NCBI GenBank assembly: GCA_947382415.1 | Contig: CANCYO010000008.1 | Location: forward strand, 7,422 to 71,421 | From: an uncultured Lachnospiraceae bacterium | GTDB lineage: Bacteria > Bacillota > Clostridia > Lachnospirales > Lachnospiraceae | DNA: 64,000 bases | Reading direction: 5' to 3' | Shown here: positions 1 to 8,780 of the stretch, piece after piece | How the letters are laid out: each line of letters starts with the position of its first letter | Numbering within the stretch: position 1 is the first letter of the stretch | The notes under the pieces: model-generated | What the model saw: the letters and a program-made list of their open reading frames with translations, nothing else | Database searches by the model: none | Told to the model about the DNA's origin: nothing | Position numbers and translations under genes: made by a program

Positions 1-1099
1 CCCGCGCGCCGCCGGCACTCAAGGCGGCCAGATCCTCGTACATTTCCTCACTGCAAATGATATAGGGCGTCTGTATCAGAATATCCGTTTCCCCGTTCAT
101 CTCCCCAAGCATCCGCTCCCACAGCCGCGGTTCCTTGTTTCGCGGCCGGATGGGTCCCGTGGCCAGTTGGATCCGCCGCACCGCTATGGAGGTTTCCTCT
201 AACAAAGGCTTCCAACAGATTTCCCACACAGCTTGGTCTTCAGCTTGCTCCTCTGTTTGGTCTTCGGCTTTCCCTTCCGGCCCGTCAAAGGCTTCCGGAT
301 ATGTCGTCAAAAGCTGCTGATAATGTTCTGTCAGATACGGGCCGCCGGGCTTTTTAGAAGCCCTTCCTCCGTAAGCCTTACAGCATGGCAGATCCCATAT
401 TTGTTCAAAATACTCCTCCAACTGCGCCCGGGAGCCGTCCTCCCCGGGCACAGGCTCATATACCAGCAGATCCCTGTCCTCATTATAGGAGTCCGCATAA
501 TTGCCAAGGAACAGATCGTCCGTGTTTCTTCCCCCGAGAATATATGCCAGATCGTCTGCGATCAGGTATTTATCATGCATACGGTAATTTAATTTCCATG
601 GCGTCAGCAGATTAATGGGATTATAGAGCTTCACCTGCACATTTTCATGGGCAGCCAGCTCGCGGAAGTTCCGATTGCCCGTCAGATGCAGCGCCCCGTT
701 GATTCCGTCTATCAGAATACGCACCTCTACTCCCCTGTCCGCAGCGTGGAACAGCGCGGCCATGATATCCCGGCCGCTGTTGTCGTCGCGAAAATCAAAT
801 GTGACCAGCACCAACTCTTCCTGCGCCGCCTCGATCAGCCGCAGACGCCAGAGGAGCGCATCTTGATTGTCGTCGATACTGAGCACCCGCTCCCGGACTG
901 CCGCAACACCCTGTTCCCCACCTCCTATAGTAAACGCTTCTCCATCTCCCGCTTCATTTCCGGACGCCTCTCTGTGAAAAAGCGGCGGGATCACCAGACA
1001 GATAAAGGTATAAAGCAGCCATAGGAAGAAAATCCTCCTCAGCCATAACGCAATCCGTTTTCCCTTACTTAACTCAGCCATTTTCTTTTTCTGTGCCAT
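1..1099 (-). CDS. Phospholipase D family protein (cardiolipin synthase-like), 3' end outside window
   Basis: Minus-strand reading frame open from ATG at 1099 to the window edge (366 codons), so the C-terminus is missing. The N-terminus is basic (MAQKKKMAELSKGKR) and followed by one hydrophobic segment (about residues 16-40), which suggests a membrane anchor. The first HKD half-site is visible as MHDKYLIADD followed by ILGGRN, with an upstream NxG-type strand (DGINGALHLTGN). This is the arrangement of bacterial PLD/cardiolipin synthases that transfer phosphatidyl groups at the membrane. The second HKD lies outside the window, so synthase, phospholipase and nuclease activity cannot be told apart. 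A GAGGGAG ribosome site lies about 15 nt upstream, a rather long spacing. Confidence 0.8.
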   Translation of the reverse strand, partial: MAQKKKMAELSKGKRIALWLRRIFFLWLLYTFICLVIPPLFHREASGNEAGDGEAFTIGGGEQGVAAVRERVLSIDDNQDALLWRLRLIEAAQEELVLVTFDFRDDNSGRDIMAALFHAADRGVEVRILIDGINGALHLTGNRNFRELAAHENVQVKLYNPINLLTPWKLNYRMHDKYLIADDLAYILGGRNTDDLFLGNYADSYNEDRDLLVYEPVPGEDGSRAQLEEYFEQIWDLPCCKAYGGRASKKPGGPYLTEHYQQLLTTYPEAFDGPEGKAEDQTEEQAEDQAVWEICWKPLLEETSIAVRRIQLATGPIRPRNKEPRLWERMLGEMNGETDILIQTPYIICSEEMYEDLAALSAGGAR

Positions 1100-1134
1100 G
1101 CTTTATCCGTAATACTCCCTCTGCCATATAAGAA

Positions 1135-2397
1135 TCATTCCTGCTGTTTCGCCTTGGGATAAATCCGCATCATCCTGTCGTCGTCATAATATCTGTCCAT
1201 AACCTGCTCCCACTTATGTACTGCCGTCCCGCCGCAGGCTCTTGTGTCATACCGCACCAGTGCCAGAACCGAGACGCCGATATTCACAGCCATAAACAGG
1301 GCCAGACACGCTGTCAGGAGCAGTCCTGTCCGCTTTAAGATCCAATCAATAAGCCGGGACACCTTAGGATAGAGCGTTTTGATCCAGACTACCGCCGCGA
1401 TTCCCCAGAAAAAGCAGTAGAGCAGATTGATCCGGCCGCCCAGATTAAAAGGCATACTGCTGTAATCCCAGAATACTTTGCCGAAGGCAATCTCAGTAAA
1501 GACGCTGCAGATATATTCATATGCTCCTCCCAGAAAAGTACCCACCCAGAATATATGATGCTCCTGTTTATCCCTGTCCCGGTAGAGAAGGGCTGTTACC
1601 AGAGCGATACCAAGCCCCCACACGACGCTGAACGGCCCCCATACCAGGCTGCTTCTGCTCATCCATTCTCCCAGAGTAATCCGGCAGAATATGGTCTCCA
1701 CCACATCCCCCAGAAACGCTCCGATCACAAACAGCCAGAACAGCTGCACAATACCGCATTTCTCACTGCTCTGTCCGGTAAACTCCGGCCGCGCCTGACC
1801 GGTAGCCGGATAGGCCTTTACCATACGTCTGCCGATATGATCCAACACCCCCGCCGCAAACCGCAGCGCCCCGGGAAGCTTTTCCTCTATGTGACAGACT
1901 GTCATGATAGAACCGCATATATCCACCGCTGCCACAACCGCCAGCACCCAAATCAGCACTTTGCCCAACACATCGGGCAATATATGATAGAATCCCAGCA
2001 CAAAACCGTTCCCATAGCGAACTACCAGAAAACCGAGAAGTCCCCACAACAGAGAATACTGCAGGCAGATATATCCGTCAAAGTTCCATTTTTTATCAGA
2101 ATAATCCCACCACTTCTTCTGTTTCATACGCTCCAGCAGCTTGCCTGTAAACCATTCCACACCCGTGGCGATCAATGCGCTGCCCAGAAACAAAAAGAGC
2201 GTATTCTGTTTTAAGTCCTGCAGAGTGAGCGTTAAAAGCACTCCGGTAAAACCATAGATAAAACAAAACGGCCCCGATGCAAATCCGCGGTTGCGAAATG
2301 CTTTTATTTTAAAGGTCGCCACAGCCGTCTCTGCCATCCACGCCAAAAACGAATACGTAAAGCACAGCATGGCAATTTCATAAAAAGTATATCCCAT
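1135..2397 (-). CDS. Putative ABC transporter type IV membrane protein (CmpB family)
   Basis: 420-residue integral membrane protein. The N-terminal block (MGYTFYEIAMLCFTYSFLAW, then an AETAVATFKIKAFRNRGFASGPFCFIYGF-like stretch) is typical of the Firmicutes CmpB-like family annotated as putative ABC transporter permease (PF06541). A second copy of the same fold appears around residues 218-330, with GDVVETIFCRITLGEWMSRS and WGPFSVVWGLG, so the protein looks like an internal duplication of a five- to six-helix unit. No ATPase partner is adjacent, so the transporter label is a family convention and not shown here. A GAGGAACTTAT ribosome site precedes the ATG. It may be co-transcribed with the PLD gene 35 bp downstream. 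Confidence 0.75.
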   Translation of the reverse strand: MGYTFYEIAMLCFTYSFLAWMAETAVATFKIKAFRNRGFASGPFCFIYGFTGVLLTLTLQDLKQNTLFLFLGSALIATGVEWFTGKLLERMKQKKWWDYSDKKWNFDGYICLQYSLLWGLLGFLVVRYGNGFVLGFYHILPDVLGKVLIWVLAVVAAVDICGSIMTVCHIEEKLPGALRFAAGVLDHIGRRMVKAYPATGQARPEFTGQSSEKCGIVQLFWLFVIGAFLGDVVETIFCRITLGEWMSRSSLVWGPFSVVWGLGIALVTALLYRDRDKQEHHIFWVGTFLGGAYEYICSVFTEIAFGKVFWDYSSMPFNLGGRINLLYCFFWGIAAVVWIKTLYPKVSRLIDWILKRTGLLLTACLALFMAVNIGVSVLALVRYDTRACGGTAVHKWEQVMDRYYDDDRMMRIYPKAKQQE

Positions 2398-2452
2398 ATA
2401 AGTTCCTCATCTTCCGTAATATCCGTAACCTGCTTATTTCAGGAAACTTATT

Positions 2453-3220
2453 CTATTTTACATAATTTACACCCAAAATAGCAAGTCCCAAAACGGTAAG
2501 GACCACGCCTGTAGCCCGATTCAGCGTCACAGCGCTGGCCTTATTGGCAAACTTTGCGGCGATCCTGGCCCACAGCAGTGTGGAACCTATGCAGAAAAGC
2601 AGGCACCACAGATCGGGCATACCACCGATGGCGAAATGACTGACAGCTCCTGTCAGCGCGGTAAAGGTCATGATAAATACGCTTGTCCCCACTGCCGTCT
2701 TCAGCTCATACCCCAGGACGCCGGTGAGGATCAACAGCATCATCATTCCTCCGCCTGCACCGATAAAACCACAGATAAATCCTACAATGATACCGCTGAT
2801 CACAGACTGCACGATCCGCTTTCTGCCGCTGACCGCATTCATGGATTCCCGGGTGGTCATCACCGGTTTCACAATGAATTTAATGCCCAGAAGCAATGTC
2901 ATGAACATCGAGAAGCTGCCCATTGTACTGTTGGGCAAAAGACTTGCCGTCCAGCTTCCGACAAGGGTAAACAACAGTACCATGGACATCATGATCACGC
3001 CGTTACGGATATCCAGATTTTTGTTTTTTCCGTAAGTATATGCACTGACCGCGCTGGCCAGCACATCGCTGGCCAATGCGATTCCCACCGCTTCATAAGC
3101 GGGAATGTCCAAAAATGTGATCAGCATGGGACTGATCACCGCCGCAGCGCTCATACCCGCAAATCCGGTGCCCAGTCCGGCGCCTATTCCGGCAATAAAA
3201 CAAATGATAAACTTGAACAT
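2453..3220 (-). CDS. TauE/SafE family sulfite or sulfonate exporter
   Basis: 255 residues with about eight hydrophobic segments in two repeated halves, each opening with a glycine-rich helix (GIGAGLGTGFAGMSAAAVISP and GFICGFIGAGGGMMMLLIL). This is the TauE/SafE (DUF81) signature. The family exports sulfur-containing organic anions, but the substrate here cannot be told. The gene starts 1 bp after the stop of the MarR gene and its ribosome site (GGAGGAGATGTAGT) lies inside the MarR 3' end, so the two are translationally coupled. The MarR protein is therefore the likely controller of this exporter. Confidence 0.85.
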   Translation of the reverse strand: MFKFIICFIAGIGAGLGTGFAGMSAAAVISPMLITFLDIPAYEAVGIALASDVLASAVSAYTYGKNKNLDIRNGVIMMSMVLLFTLVGSWTASLLPNSTMGSFSMFMTLLLGIKFIVKPVMTTRESMNAVSGRKRIVQSVISGIIVGFICGFIGAGGGMMMLLILTGVLGYELKTAVGTSVFIMTFTALTGAVSHFAIGGMPDLWCLLFCIGSTLLWARIAAKFANKASAVTLNRATGVVLTVLGLAILGVNYVK

Positions 3221-3221
3221 A

Positions 3222-3674
3222 CTACATCTCCTCCTTCAGCCAGCAGTCAATATTGTCCCGGATGCGCTCGGTGAACCGTTTCATCTGTGCCGCATCCTCA
3301 GCGGTAAAGCCCCGAAATAAAATCTCAAAAAACCGCTTCTGCGCCGCTCTCCCGTCCTCCAGCACGGCACGGGCATCCTCACAGACGATCAGATGTGCCG
3401 TCTTCCTGTTCCCTTCCACGTACTCCTTCCTGAGATATCCGCGGTCCTCCAAAAGCTTTATGGAAACAGATACCTGCGACTTTGCCAGATATCTCACCTC
3501 CACAATATCCGTGGCGGTATCATAGCATGGATTATTGGCCAGAAAAAGAAGGATGTCCAACTCCATCCGGGTAATTTCATGTCTCACACAGACATCTCCG
3601 ACACATTTTGCATATAGAGTCTTGATGGCATTTTGATTTTCCCATAAATCAGACGGAATATTTGATGGAATCAT
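3222..3674 (-). CDS. MarR family transcriptional regulator
   Basis: 150 residues with a winged-helix core: a helical dimerisation start, an HEITRMELDILLFLA segment, a recognition helix in YLAKSQVSVSIKLLEDRGYL, and the wing KEYVEGNRKTAHLIV. This is the standard MarR layout. It is the first gene of a two-gene operon with a TauE-type exporter, so it probably senses the exported compound or its precursor and represses the pair. Ribosome site GAGGAGG precedes ATG at 3674 with a rather long spacer. No cysteine-based sensor pattern stands out. Confidence 0.85.
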   Translation of the reverse strand: MIPSNIPSDLWENQNAIKTLYAKCVGDVCVRHEITRMELDILLFLANNPCYDTATDIVEVRYLAKSQVSVSIKLLEDRGYLRKEYVEGNRKTAHLIVCEDARAVLEDGRAAQKRFFEILFRGFTAEDAAQMKRFTERIRDNIDCWLKEEM

Positions 3675-3857
3675 ATACGCTGCTGCCTCCTCGCTATTTT
3701 GTTCTTTTTAGAACTATTTTAGTGCAAAAAATGAATCTGTCAAGAGGGAAGACGGCATTTTGCCAAAAAGTGTGAGATTCGTTATTGCTGTCGGGTCCTG
3801 TCAGAGCAGGAGGTATCGGGATAGGGCGGCAACGGGGTACGGTTGGGTGTTTTCTAA

Positions 3858-3971
3858 TAGTGCGGCTACACAATCCCGCAATTTGCGGGTCGGCTATAAG
3901 GCGCATCCGTGCGCCGTATAGCCTAAAATGCGCATCCGTGCGCATTTTCCCCTGGGCTCCGGCCCGCACTA
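3858..3971 (-). other. Compact multi-hairpin intergenic element
   Basis: An 8-bp outer stem (TAGTGCGG at 3858-3865 with CCGCACTA at 3964-3971) encloses three hairpins in a row: CCCGCA/TGCGGG around 3875-3889, a long stem from GGCTATA (3892) to TATAGCC (3917-3923) with loop ATCCGT, and AAAATGCGC/GCGCATTTT at 3925-3948 with the same loop ATCCGT. A fourth small stem (GGGC-TCCG-GCCC, 3954-3965) shares two bases with the outer stem. The layout resembles a multi-branched RNA or a palindromic intergenic repeat. It lies between the FlxA-like gene and the MarR operon, both minus strand. An open frame running over it (3694-3969, minus) is probably not a gene. Confidence 0.55.
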
Positions 3972-3979
3972 AAAGAGAT

Positions 3980-4309
3980 TTACAGGCGAATATCCACTGG
4001 CATGTAATCGTTAAACCGTTGTTCGTCCCTGCTGTCTGTCTTTTCTTCCGAAGCCGCCTCCCTCTGCTCCTGCTTCCGGTTCGTCTGATACTGTCTCAGC
4101 TCTTGGTTCAGCCGGGCAATCTCTTTCTGGATCTCCTGACTTTTCTTCAGTTTCTCCTGTGAATCCATGTTCTTATCGGCGCCAAGCTCCTGTAATTCTT
4201 TCTGCTTATCGGCTATCCGGTTCCGCAGATTTCTGACCACTGCATCAGACTGCTGTGTACTGCTGGGACTTCTGAACATGCTGCCTCCTACGCTGTCAAT
4301 TTTCATCAT
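3980..4309 (-). CDS. Small coiled-coil protein, FlxA-like
   Basis: 109 residues, largely charged helical heptads: NLRNRIADKQKELQELG, then KLKKSQEIQKEIARLNQEL. The start MMKIDSVGG followed by a coiled coil and a disordered tail resembles FlxA-like proteins (PF14282) of Clostridia, whose function is poorly known. The start at 4309 is chosen because AAAGGAG lies 9 nt upstream. The in-frame ATG at 4315 is only 3 nt from it. It stands alone, transcribed on the minus strand ahead of the multi-hairpin element. Confidence 0.6.
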   Translation of the reverse strand: MMKIDSVGGSMFRSPSSTQQSDAVVRNLRNRIADKQKELQELGADKNMDSQEKLKKSQEIQKEIARLNQELRQYQTNRKQEQREAASEEKTDSRDEQRFNDYMPVDIRL

Positions 4310-4435
4310 GACCATATTCTCCTTTCCGCTTCGCTCTATTGTCTTGCTGTCGGATCAAGACATTCTGTGAAGCTCTGAATATTGTCTCGGAGCTTCCGGT
4401 CATAATCTGAACCGTTTTGCCGTGAAGCGCCCTTT

Positions 4436-5887
4436 TTATGCAGTAAAGCAGTTGTCTGCCATCAAAAGGACGCAAAGGCAGAATTGCCCTTCCTTTAGGA
4501 TGATATCTATATCGCCAAAATATTTTCTGGCGACTCTCTGAATATTGGCAATGCCATAGCCGTGGGATTTTTCATATTCAGGTGATTTTCCGAAACCGCT
4601 GTTATCTGCTTTTTCTCTGGATGTGATGGGAAGCCCGCTCTGATCGTCCCATTGCAGTTCTCCGGTAAAGCTGTTGCTGATCTCGATTATGAAGGCGTTG
4701 TTTCTGCAATAGGACAGAATAGAGATGGAAGGGACTTTATCTGTTGTACCAGACATTGTATTCTCTATTGCATTTTGCAGGGCGTTATTCAGAATCACAC
4801 TGACATCAAAGGCATTGATCCCGGAACCCGCCGGATAATGAAAATCCGTGTGAAAACAAATATTTCTTTTTTCCGCCTCTATACGCCACTCCCGCAAAAT
4901 CACATCCGTCACCGGATTGCCGCTTTTCTCCTCTCCCGTCAGGTCAGTCAGGGCCTTTTTTAAATCAATGCCGTAGGACAGAGCCTCCTTCGTTTTTCCC
5001 GACGCATAGAGCCTTTCCAGTGTGAGCATATGATTTGTCATGTCATGCCTGATACCGCGAATATTCTGATATAAATCTTCCACCTGCCCGATGTGCCGTC
5101 TGATACTCTGAATCTGTACATCCAATAATTCCCGCTGCAGCTTTTCCTCCTGCCTGGCCTTGACATTCTGATAGATTACCGTCATGATCACGATGGCGCC
5201 AATGGATATGCCATAGTGGAAAAAGGCCAGAACACTGTAAATGCGCGGAACACTGCTGCCCAATGTACCGCCGTCCGGTATGCCGCTCCCCGCACCGTTT
5301 TCCAGCGCAATCTGATAATACCGCATGATTTCATATTCGAGCATTCCGGTCACCGGCGGCGCAAGCAGCATGAGCATCTCCTTCAGGCTCATATACTCGC
5401 GCTTGTATGCATAGGCTTTCACAATGCACTTTATGCTGACTCCCAGAATCAGAAAACGCATGGTCAGATCAAGGATCTCTGTGCCGATATAGGCCAAAAG
5501 CTGCAGCGCCGGCCGCTGGATCAGATACGCTCTGCTCACCACCGTCTCGTAGATACAGTCCATTACACTCATGGTCATATAGGCGGACATCCATCGAAGA
5601 GAAAAGAAAGTCGTCGCCAGAAATACCTTCTGACAGTAGTTCCTGCGGTCCACCAGGCACATGACTGCCAGAGAAGCCAGCACCCCTGCGCTGTATAGCG
5701 CAAAATTGTAGATGGAGCCGGGTATCAAATGCAACAAAGCTACTACGGCGGAATAAGCCGCACCGATACAAAATGCCCCCTTTTTCCGAATCAGAAAAGG
5801 GACTGCAAAACGATACAGGGCATATCCCATTCCGAATATATCCGCCAGCATATAAAGATAACTTGTCCACGCCCAGTAAGTCTGCAT
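4436..5887 (-). CDS. Sensor histidine kinase with GHKL ATPase domain (AgrC/LytS-like)
   Basis: 483 residues. The first half (about 1-240) is a series of hydrophobic helices forming a membrane sensor. A coiled linker (QEEKLQRELLDVQIQSIRRH) leads to the phosphoacceptor region with GIRHDMTNHM, typical of the HPK10/AgrC class. The C-terminal third has an N box (LNNALQNAIEN) and a glycine-rich ATP lid (SHGYGIANIQRVARKYFG). It starts 3 bp after the stop of the LytTR regulator and is its certain partner. AgrC-type kinases sense peptides or cell-surface signals; no agrB/agrD-like genes are adjacent, so the signal is unknown. Confidence 0.88.
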   Translation of the reverse strand: MQTYWAWTSYLYMLADIFGMGYALYRFAVPFLIRKKGAFCIGAAYSAVVALLHLIPGSIYNFALYSAGVLASLAVMCLVDRRNYCQKVFLATTFFSLRWMSAYMTMSVMDCIYETVVSRAYLIQRPALQLLAYIGTEILDLTMRFLILGVSIKCIVKAYAYKREYMSLKEMLMLLAPPVTGMLEYEIMRYYQIALENGAGSGIPDGGTLGSSVPRIYSVLAFFHYGISIGAIVIMTVIYQNVKARQEEKLQRELLDVQIQSIRRHIGQVEDLYQNIRGIRHDMTNHMLTLERLYASGKTKEALSYGIDLKKALTDLTGEEKSGNPVTDVILREWRIEAEKRNICFHTDFHYPAGSGINAFDVSVILNNALQNAIENTMSGTTDKVPSISILSYCRNNAFIIEISNSFTGELQWDDQSGLPITSREKADNSGFGKSPEYEKSHGYGIANIQRVARKYFGDIDIILKEGQFCLCVLLMADNCFTA

Positions 5888-5890
5888 ATC

Positions 5891-6619
5891 TTATGGCTTC
5901 CCCTTCCTTCGATTATATCGAAGATAGCATTTTACAAAATCCTGATACTGCTTCTTTGCCATATGTGCCTGTCCTCTTTCCAGCCAGATCGTCGCCGCAT
6001 TATATTTTTTTACATAAGCGAAGTTGACCAGATAAGCTCTGTGAGAGCGAAAAAATCCGTCTCCAACCTGTTGTTCCAGATCTTTCATTCTGCCGTAATA
6101 CTCTATATCCGAGTCCGGCATGTGCAGGATAACCTTCCGGTCATAAACCTCTGCATAGACGATCTTTCGGGGATCCACCATGATATGTCTGCCCTCCGTG
6201 GTGATCAGAATACCCGGCGCCTGTGCTTTGTCACTCCCCCGGGTACCCGTTCTGTCTGTCATATCTGCAAACTGCTTTACCGCACTTTTCAGCACTTCGG
6301 CAAACTTCTCATCCGCAAACGGTTTGACCAGATAGTGAAATGCTCCCACATCAAAGGCTTGAAATACATAGTCTGCCATCGCGGTCACAAAGATTATGAT
6401 GCATCGGGCATGAAGGCTTCTGAGTCTCCGCGCTGCTTCCATTCCGTCCATGTCCGGCATCCGGATGTCAAGGAACAGAATGTCCGGAAACTGCGACGCA
6501 TCCAGCAATTCCTGCCCCGACGTATACAGCACGATTTCCTCCGACGGATATAGCCCTCTCACCTTATCCGCAAGCAGCTCCTGAACCTCCCTCTGATCAT
6601 CACATATGCCGATCCGCAT
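5891..6619 (-). CDS. LytTR family response regulator
   Basis: 242 residues. An N-terminal receiver starts MRIGICDDQREVQELL, has the phosphorylated Asp in ILFLDIRMPDMDG, a conserved Thr in IIFVTA, and Lys in LVKPF. The C-terminal LytTR DNA-binding domain is recognised by the RSHRAYLVNFAYVKKYN stretch and the basic end. The start at 6619 is chosen because GGGAGG lies 6 nt upstream and the receiver begins there. A longer frame upstream would add 18 unrelated residues. It forms an operon with the kinase just downstream. The SOS-controlled ParB-like gene ends only 65 bp upstream with no obvious terminator, so read-through from that promoter is possible. Confidence 0.9.
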   Translation of the reverse strand: MRIGICDDQREVQELLADKVRGLYPSEEIVLYTSGQELLDASQFPDILFLDIRMPDMDGMEAARRLRSLHARCIIIFVTAMADYVFQAFDVGAFHYLVKPFADEKFAEVLKSAVKQFADMTDRTGTRGSDKAQAPGILITTEGRHIMVDPRKIVYAEVYDRKVILHMPDSDIEYYGRMKDLEQQVGDGFFRSHRAYLVNFAYVKKYNAATIWLERGQAHMAKKQYQDFVKCYLRYNRRKGKP

Positions 6620-6684
6620 AGTATACCTCCCATACATCCTTCCACTGTTTATCGGAGCAGGCGCTGTCAGCAATTACAGGAATG

Positions 6685-8127
6685 TCACGAACAGACCTTT
6701 TTGTGTTGTGAACGGACAGCTCTCCGGCCTACAAACCGATCCAGATCCTCTTTCATATGCAGATAATTCTGTTCCTGATCCGTTATACATACAAGCTTTC
6801 TGCTGACATAATCGGACAGCCAGTCCGGCAGCAGATCGTCTATATCCTCCCTGACTCCATATCCTGTAAGCGCCACAAAGGACGGTCTGTTGGGTTCAGT
6901 CAGGACAGCGGTATCAATGTCCTCGATAACTTCCGAGACGTCGTTAGCGATCAGTTCAAACAGTTCCATATCATCCTCTGTCACCTCTGCGTCGATATAT
7001 TTTGCCACGATATCTCTGGCAGAACAGATCGCCTGTTTTGTCTCTTTGTCGTTTGTCTCCCGCTGGCCGGGCTGTAGGAAACGGTTCATCAGCGTTTTCA
7101 AAATCTCTAATTTGGCCATGACCACCGACTTGTCCTTCGTCCCTTTGTCTTTGTCCGCCTCATCAAATATAACTCCGTCTACCGCCGTATATCTGAGACG
7201 GCTTTTGAACTCTCTGAGAAACGCTGCAAACCGTTCATCCTCCATTCCCAGCTCCGTAAACCTGTCAAACAGGGTCAGCAGGATAAAAGAGTCCTTGCTG
7301 TTAAAAAGGTCCCGGATATCCTCCGTAACCACCTGCTCCAGACGATGAATATTGGCCGCCAGCTTCTCAAACTCTTCTTTTGCGGCGTGTTGATTCAGAT
7401 ATGTGCAGATGGCCTTCGTCTGCCCCTTCCAGTTTTCCAGATGATCGGTGCACATTACGGTTTCCACGATCACTCTCTCCACCACACCTTTCGTCTTCTC
7501 CTTTTCCGTATAATTACTACAGTCAAGAAAGAACCGGCTGTCTAAAATTTCCCTGATACACCGGGCGAAATTATCAATATAAGTAAATGCTTTCTGATTG
7601 GTGTTCATGGGAGCATGATTATTATATCTCTTGATATACTGGGAAATTCTGTGCGCATTGCAGTGCTCATGTATCACCGTCTCTATCTGATACTCGTTAA
7701 ATTTCTTTTTTAATTCTTCCGGCAGCTTATCATAGGTTTGATTTTTTATATGGAAAACTGCATCCTTCCAGACGATATTGCCCTGGCCGTCAGTGACCAC
7801 ATTGCCCTGCTCATCCCGAACCTTCTCTTTATAGACAATGCCGGGATGCTCTACCGTCGATGTGATCTTATAATTCCCGTATCTGTATTTTTTCAGTGCG
7901 GCGCTGCGCTGACCGCCGTCCACGATCCACATCTGGGAATTGTCCTCCTCCCCAAGGATAATGGGCGGGATATAATCGTCTGTGAGTACGGTCACGATCA
8001 GCTCATTGATCTGCTCATTGCTCCACACAAACTGTCTCTGGACATCGGCGTCATTGCGGATATCCATATCCTTCATTTTATTTAAATACATATCCATTGT
8101 ATAAGTCTGTTTACGCAGTTTTGCCAT
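6685..8127 (-). CDS. ParB/DUF262-like protein, co-transcribed with an SOS-controlled sigma-like factor
   Basis: 480 residues. The N-terminal part has a ParB-nuclease/DUF262 fold signature: RQFVWSNEQINELIVTVL, PPIILGE, then IVDGGQRSAALKKYRYG, matching the DGQQR-type motif. The rest is helical and I do not recognise it; no HNH/DUF1524 nuclease end is evident. DUF262 proteins are known from GmrSD and other defence enzymes, but the C-terminal nuclease half is missing, so I infer a nucleotide-dependent regulatory or DNA-contacting role. The start at 8127 has GGGAGG 9 nt upstream; the ATG at 8133 is too close. It lies 36 bp downstream of the sigma-like gene in the LexA-box operon next to the tail cluster. 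Confidence 0.6.
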   Translation of the reverse strand: MAKLRKQTYTMDMYLNKMKDMDIRNDADVQRQFVWSNEQINELIVTVLTDDYIPPIILGEEDNSQMWIVDGGQRSAALKKYRYGNYKITSTVEHPGIVYKEKVRDEQGNVVTDGQGNIVWKDAVFHIKNQTYDKLPEELKKKFNEYQIETVIHEHCNAHRISQYIKRYNNHAPMNTNQKAFTYIDNFARCIREILDSRFFLDCSNYTEKEKTKGVVERVIVETVMCTDHLENWKGQTKAICTYLNQHAAKEEFEKLAANIHRLEQVVTEDIRDLFNSKDSFILLTLFDRFTELGMEDERFAAFLREFKSRLRYTAVDGVIFDEADKDKGTKDKSVVMAKLEILKTLMNRFLQPGQRETNDKETKQAICSARDIVAKYIDAEVTEDDMELFELIANDVSEVIEDIDTAVLTEPNRPSFVALTGYGVREDIDDLLPDWLSDYVSRKLVCITDQEQNYLHMKEDLDRFVGRRAVRSQHKKVCS

Positions 8128-8163
8128 ATTCATATACCTCCCAGAATTCGCATACCTTCCAGA

Positions 8164-8721
8164 TTAAATCAATACCGAGATATTTCGATAGGAATGAATG
8201 GCGGCGCAGCAGTCCGCATACCGCTTCTCATCGATTTTCAGCTGGGCTTTGATCTCATTGGGGGGATAACCTGCGATATCAAGCCATAATACATCCTTTT
8301 GAAGCTGTGAGAGCCTTCCCAGATATCTTTCCACTTTTGGGCTGTACCTCTCCTCCCTGTCCTCCAAAAGCTCTCTCTCCATATCAAAGCTGTCCGCAAG
8401 GATATCTCCCAGCGTGAAACCCTCCTCATCTCCCACCGGCATATCTATCGGAACACAAAGTCTGTCCGCACGCCGCTTCTCCCGGTTTCTCCTGGTCATC
8501 TCCGTCTTGATTCTGTTCGACAGACAGGAATACAGGAAACTTTCAAATGCCAAAGAACCGTTATACCGCTTCAGCACATCTACAAACACTTCGTTTGCAA
8601 GGGAATAAAAATCATCCGTATCCTGATTCGACAGACCGCCGAATTTTAACAGGATGCCGTCAACCATTTTGCGAAGCTTTGCCGCATTGTTTTCATAGTA
8701 TCTGCTCAGAATTTCTTCCAT
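8164..8721 (-). CDS. Small sigma-70-like transcription factor under a LexA-box promoter
   Basis: 185 residues. A sigma region 2-like block (DTDDFYSLANEVFVDVLKRY, then FESFLYSCLSNRIKTEMTRR) is followed by a linker and a region 4-like helix-turn-helix (LGRLSQLQKDVLWLDIAGY, then EIKAQLKIDEKRYADCC). The size and two-domain layout match ECF-like or phage-type sigma factors. The start at 8721 has AGGAAGGA 7 nt upstream. A longer frame starting at 8796 is excluded because that codon lies between the -35 and -10 boxes of the gene's own promoter. Its position, divergent from the tail cluster and under an SOS box, suggests that it switches on the tail genes. Whether it works with host RNA polymerase or the locus polymerase is unknown. 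Confidence 0.75.
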   Translation of the reverse strand: MEEILSRYYENNAAKLRKMVDGILLKFGGLSNQDTDDFYSLANEVFVDVLKRYNGSLAFESFLYSCLSNRIKTEMTRRNREKRRADRLCVPIDMPVGDEEGFTLGDILADSFDMERELLEDREERYSPKVERYLGRLSQLQKDVLWLDIAGYPPNEIKAQLKIDEKRYADCCAAIHSYRNISVLI

Positions 8722-8780
8722 TTGGTATTCCTTCCTGTTTTCTTTGTCTTTCCATTTATTTCCGTTCACTTCCTGTACAT

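Noticed and set aside
1555..2214. Plus-strand open frame of 219 codons
   Set aside because: It lies fully opposite the CmpB-like membrane protein and its composition is that of an antisense shadow.
3694..3969. Open frame of 91 codons on the minus strand
   Set aside because: It runs across the multi-hairpin element and has no ribosome site or coding character; its sequence is explained by the palindromes.
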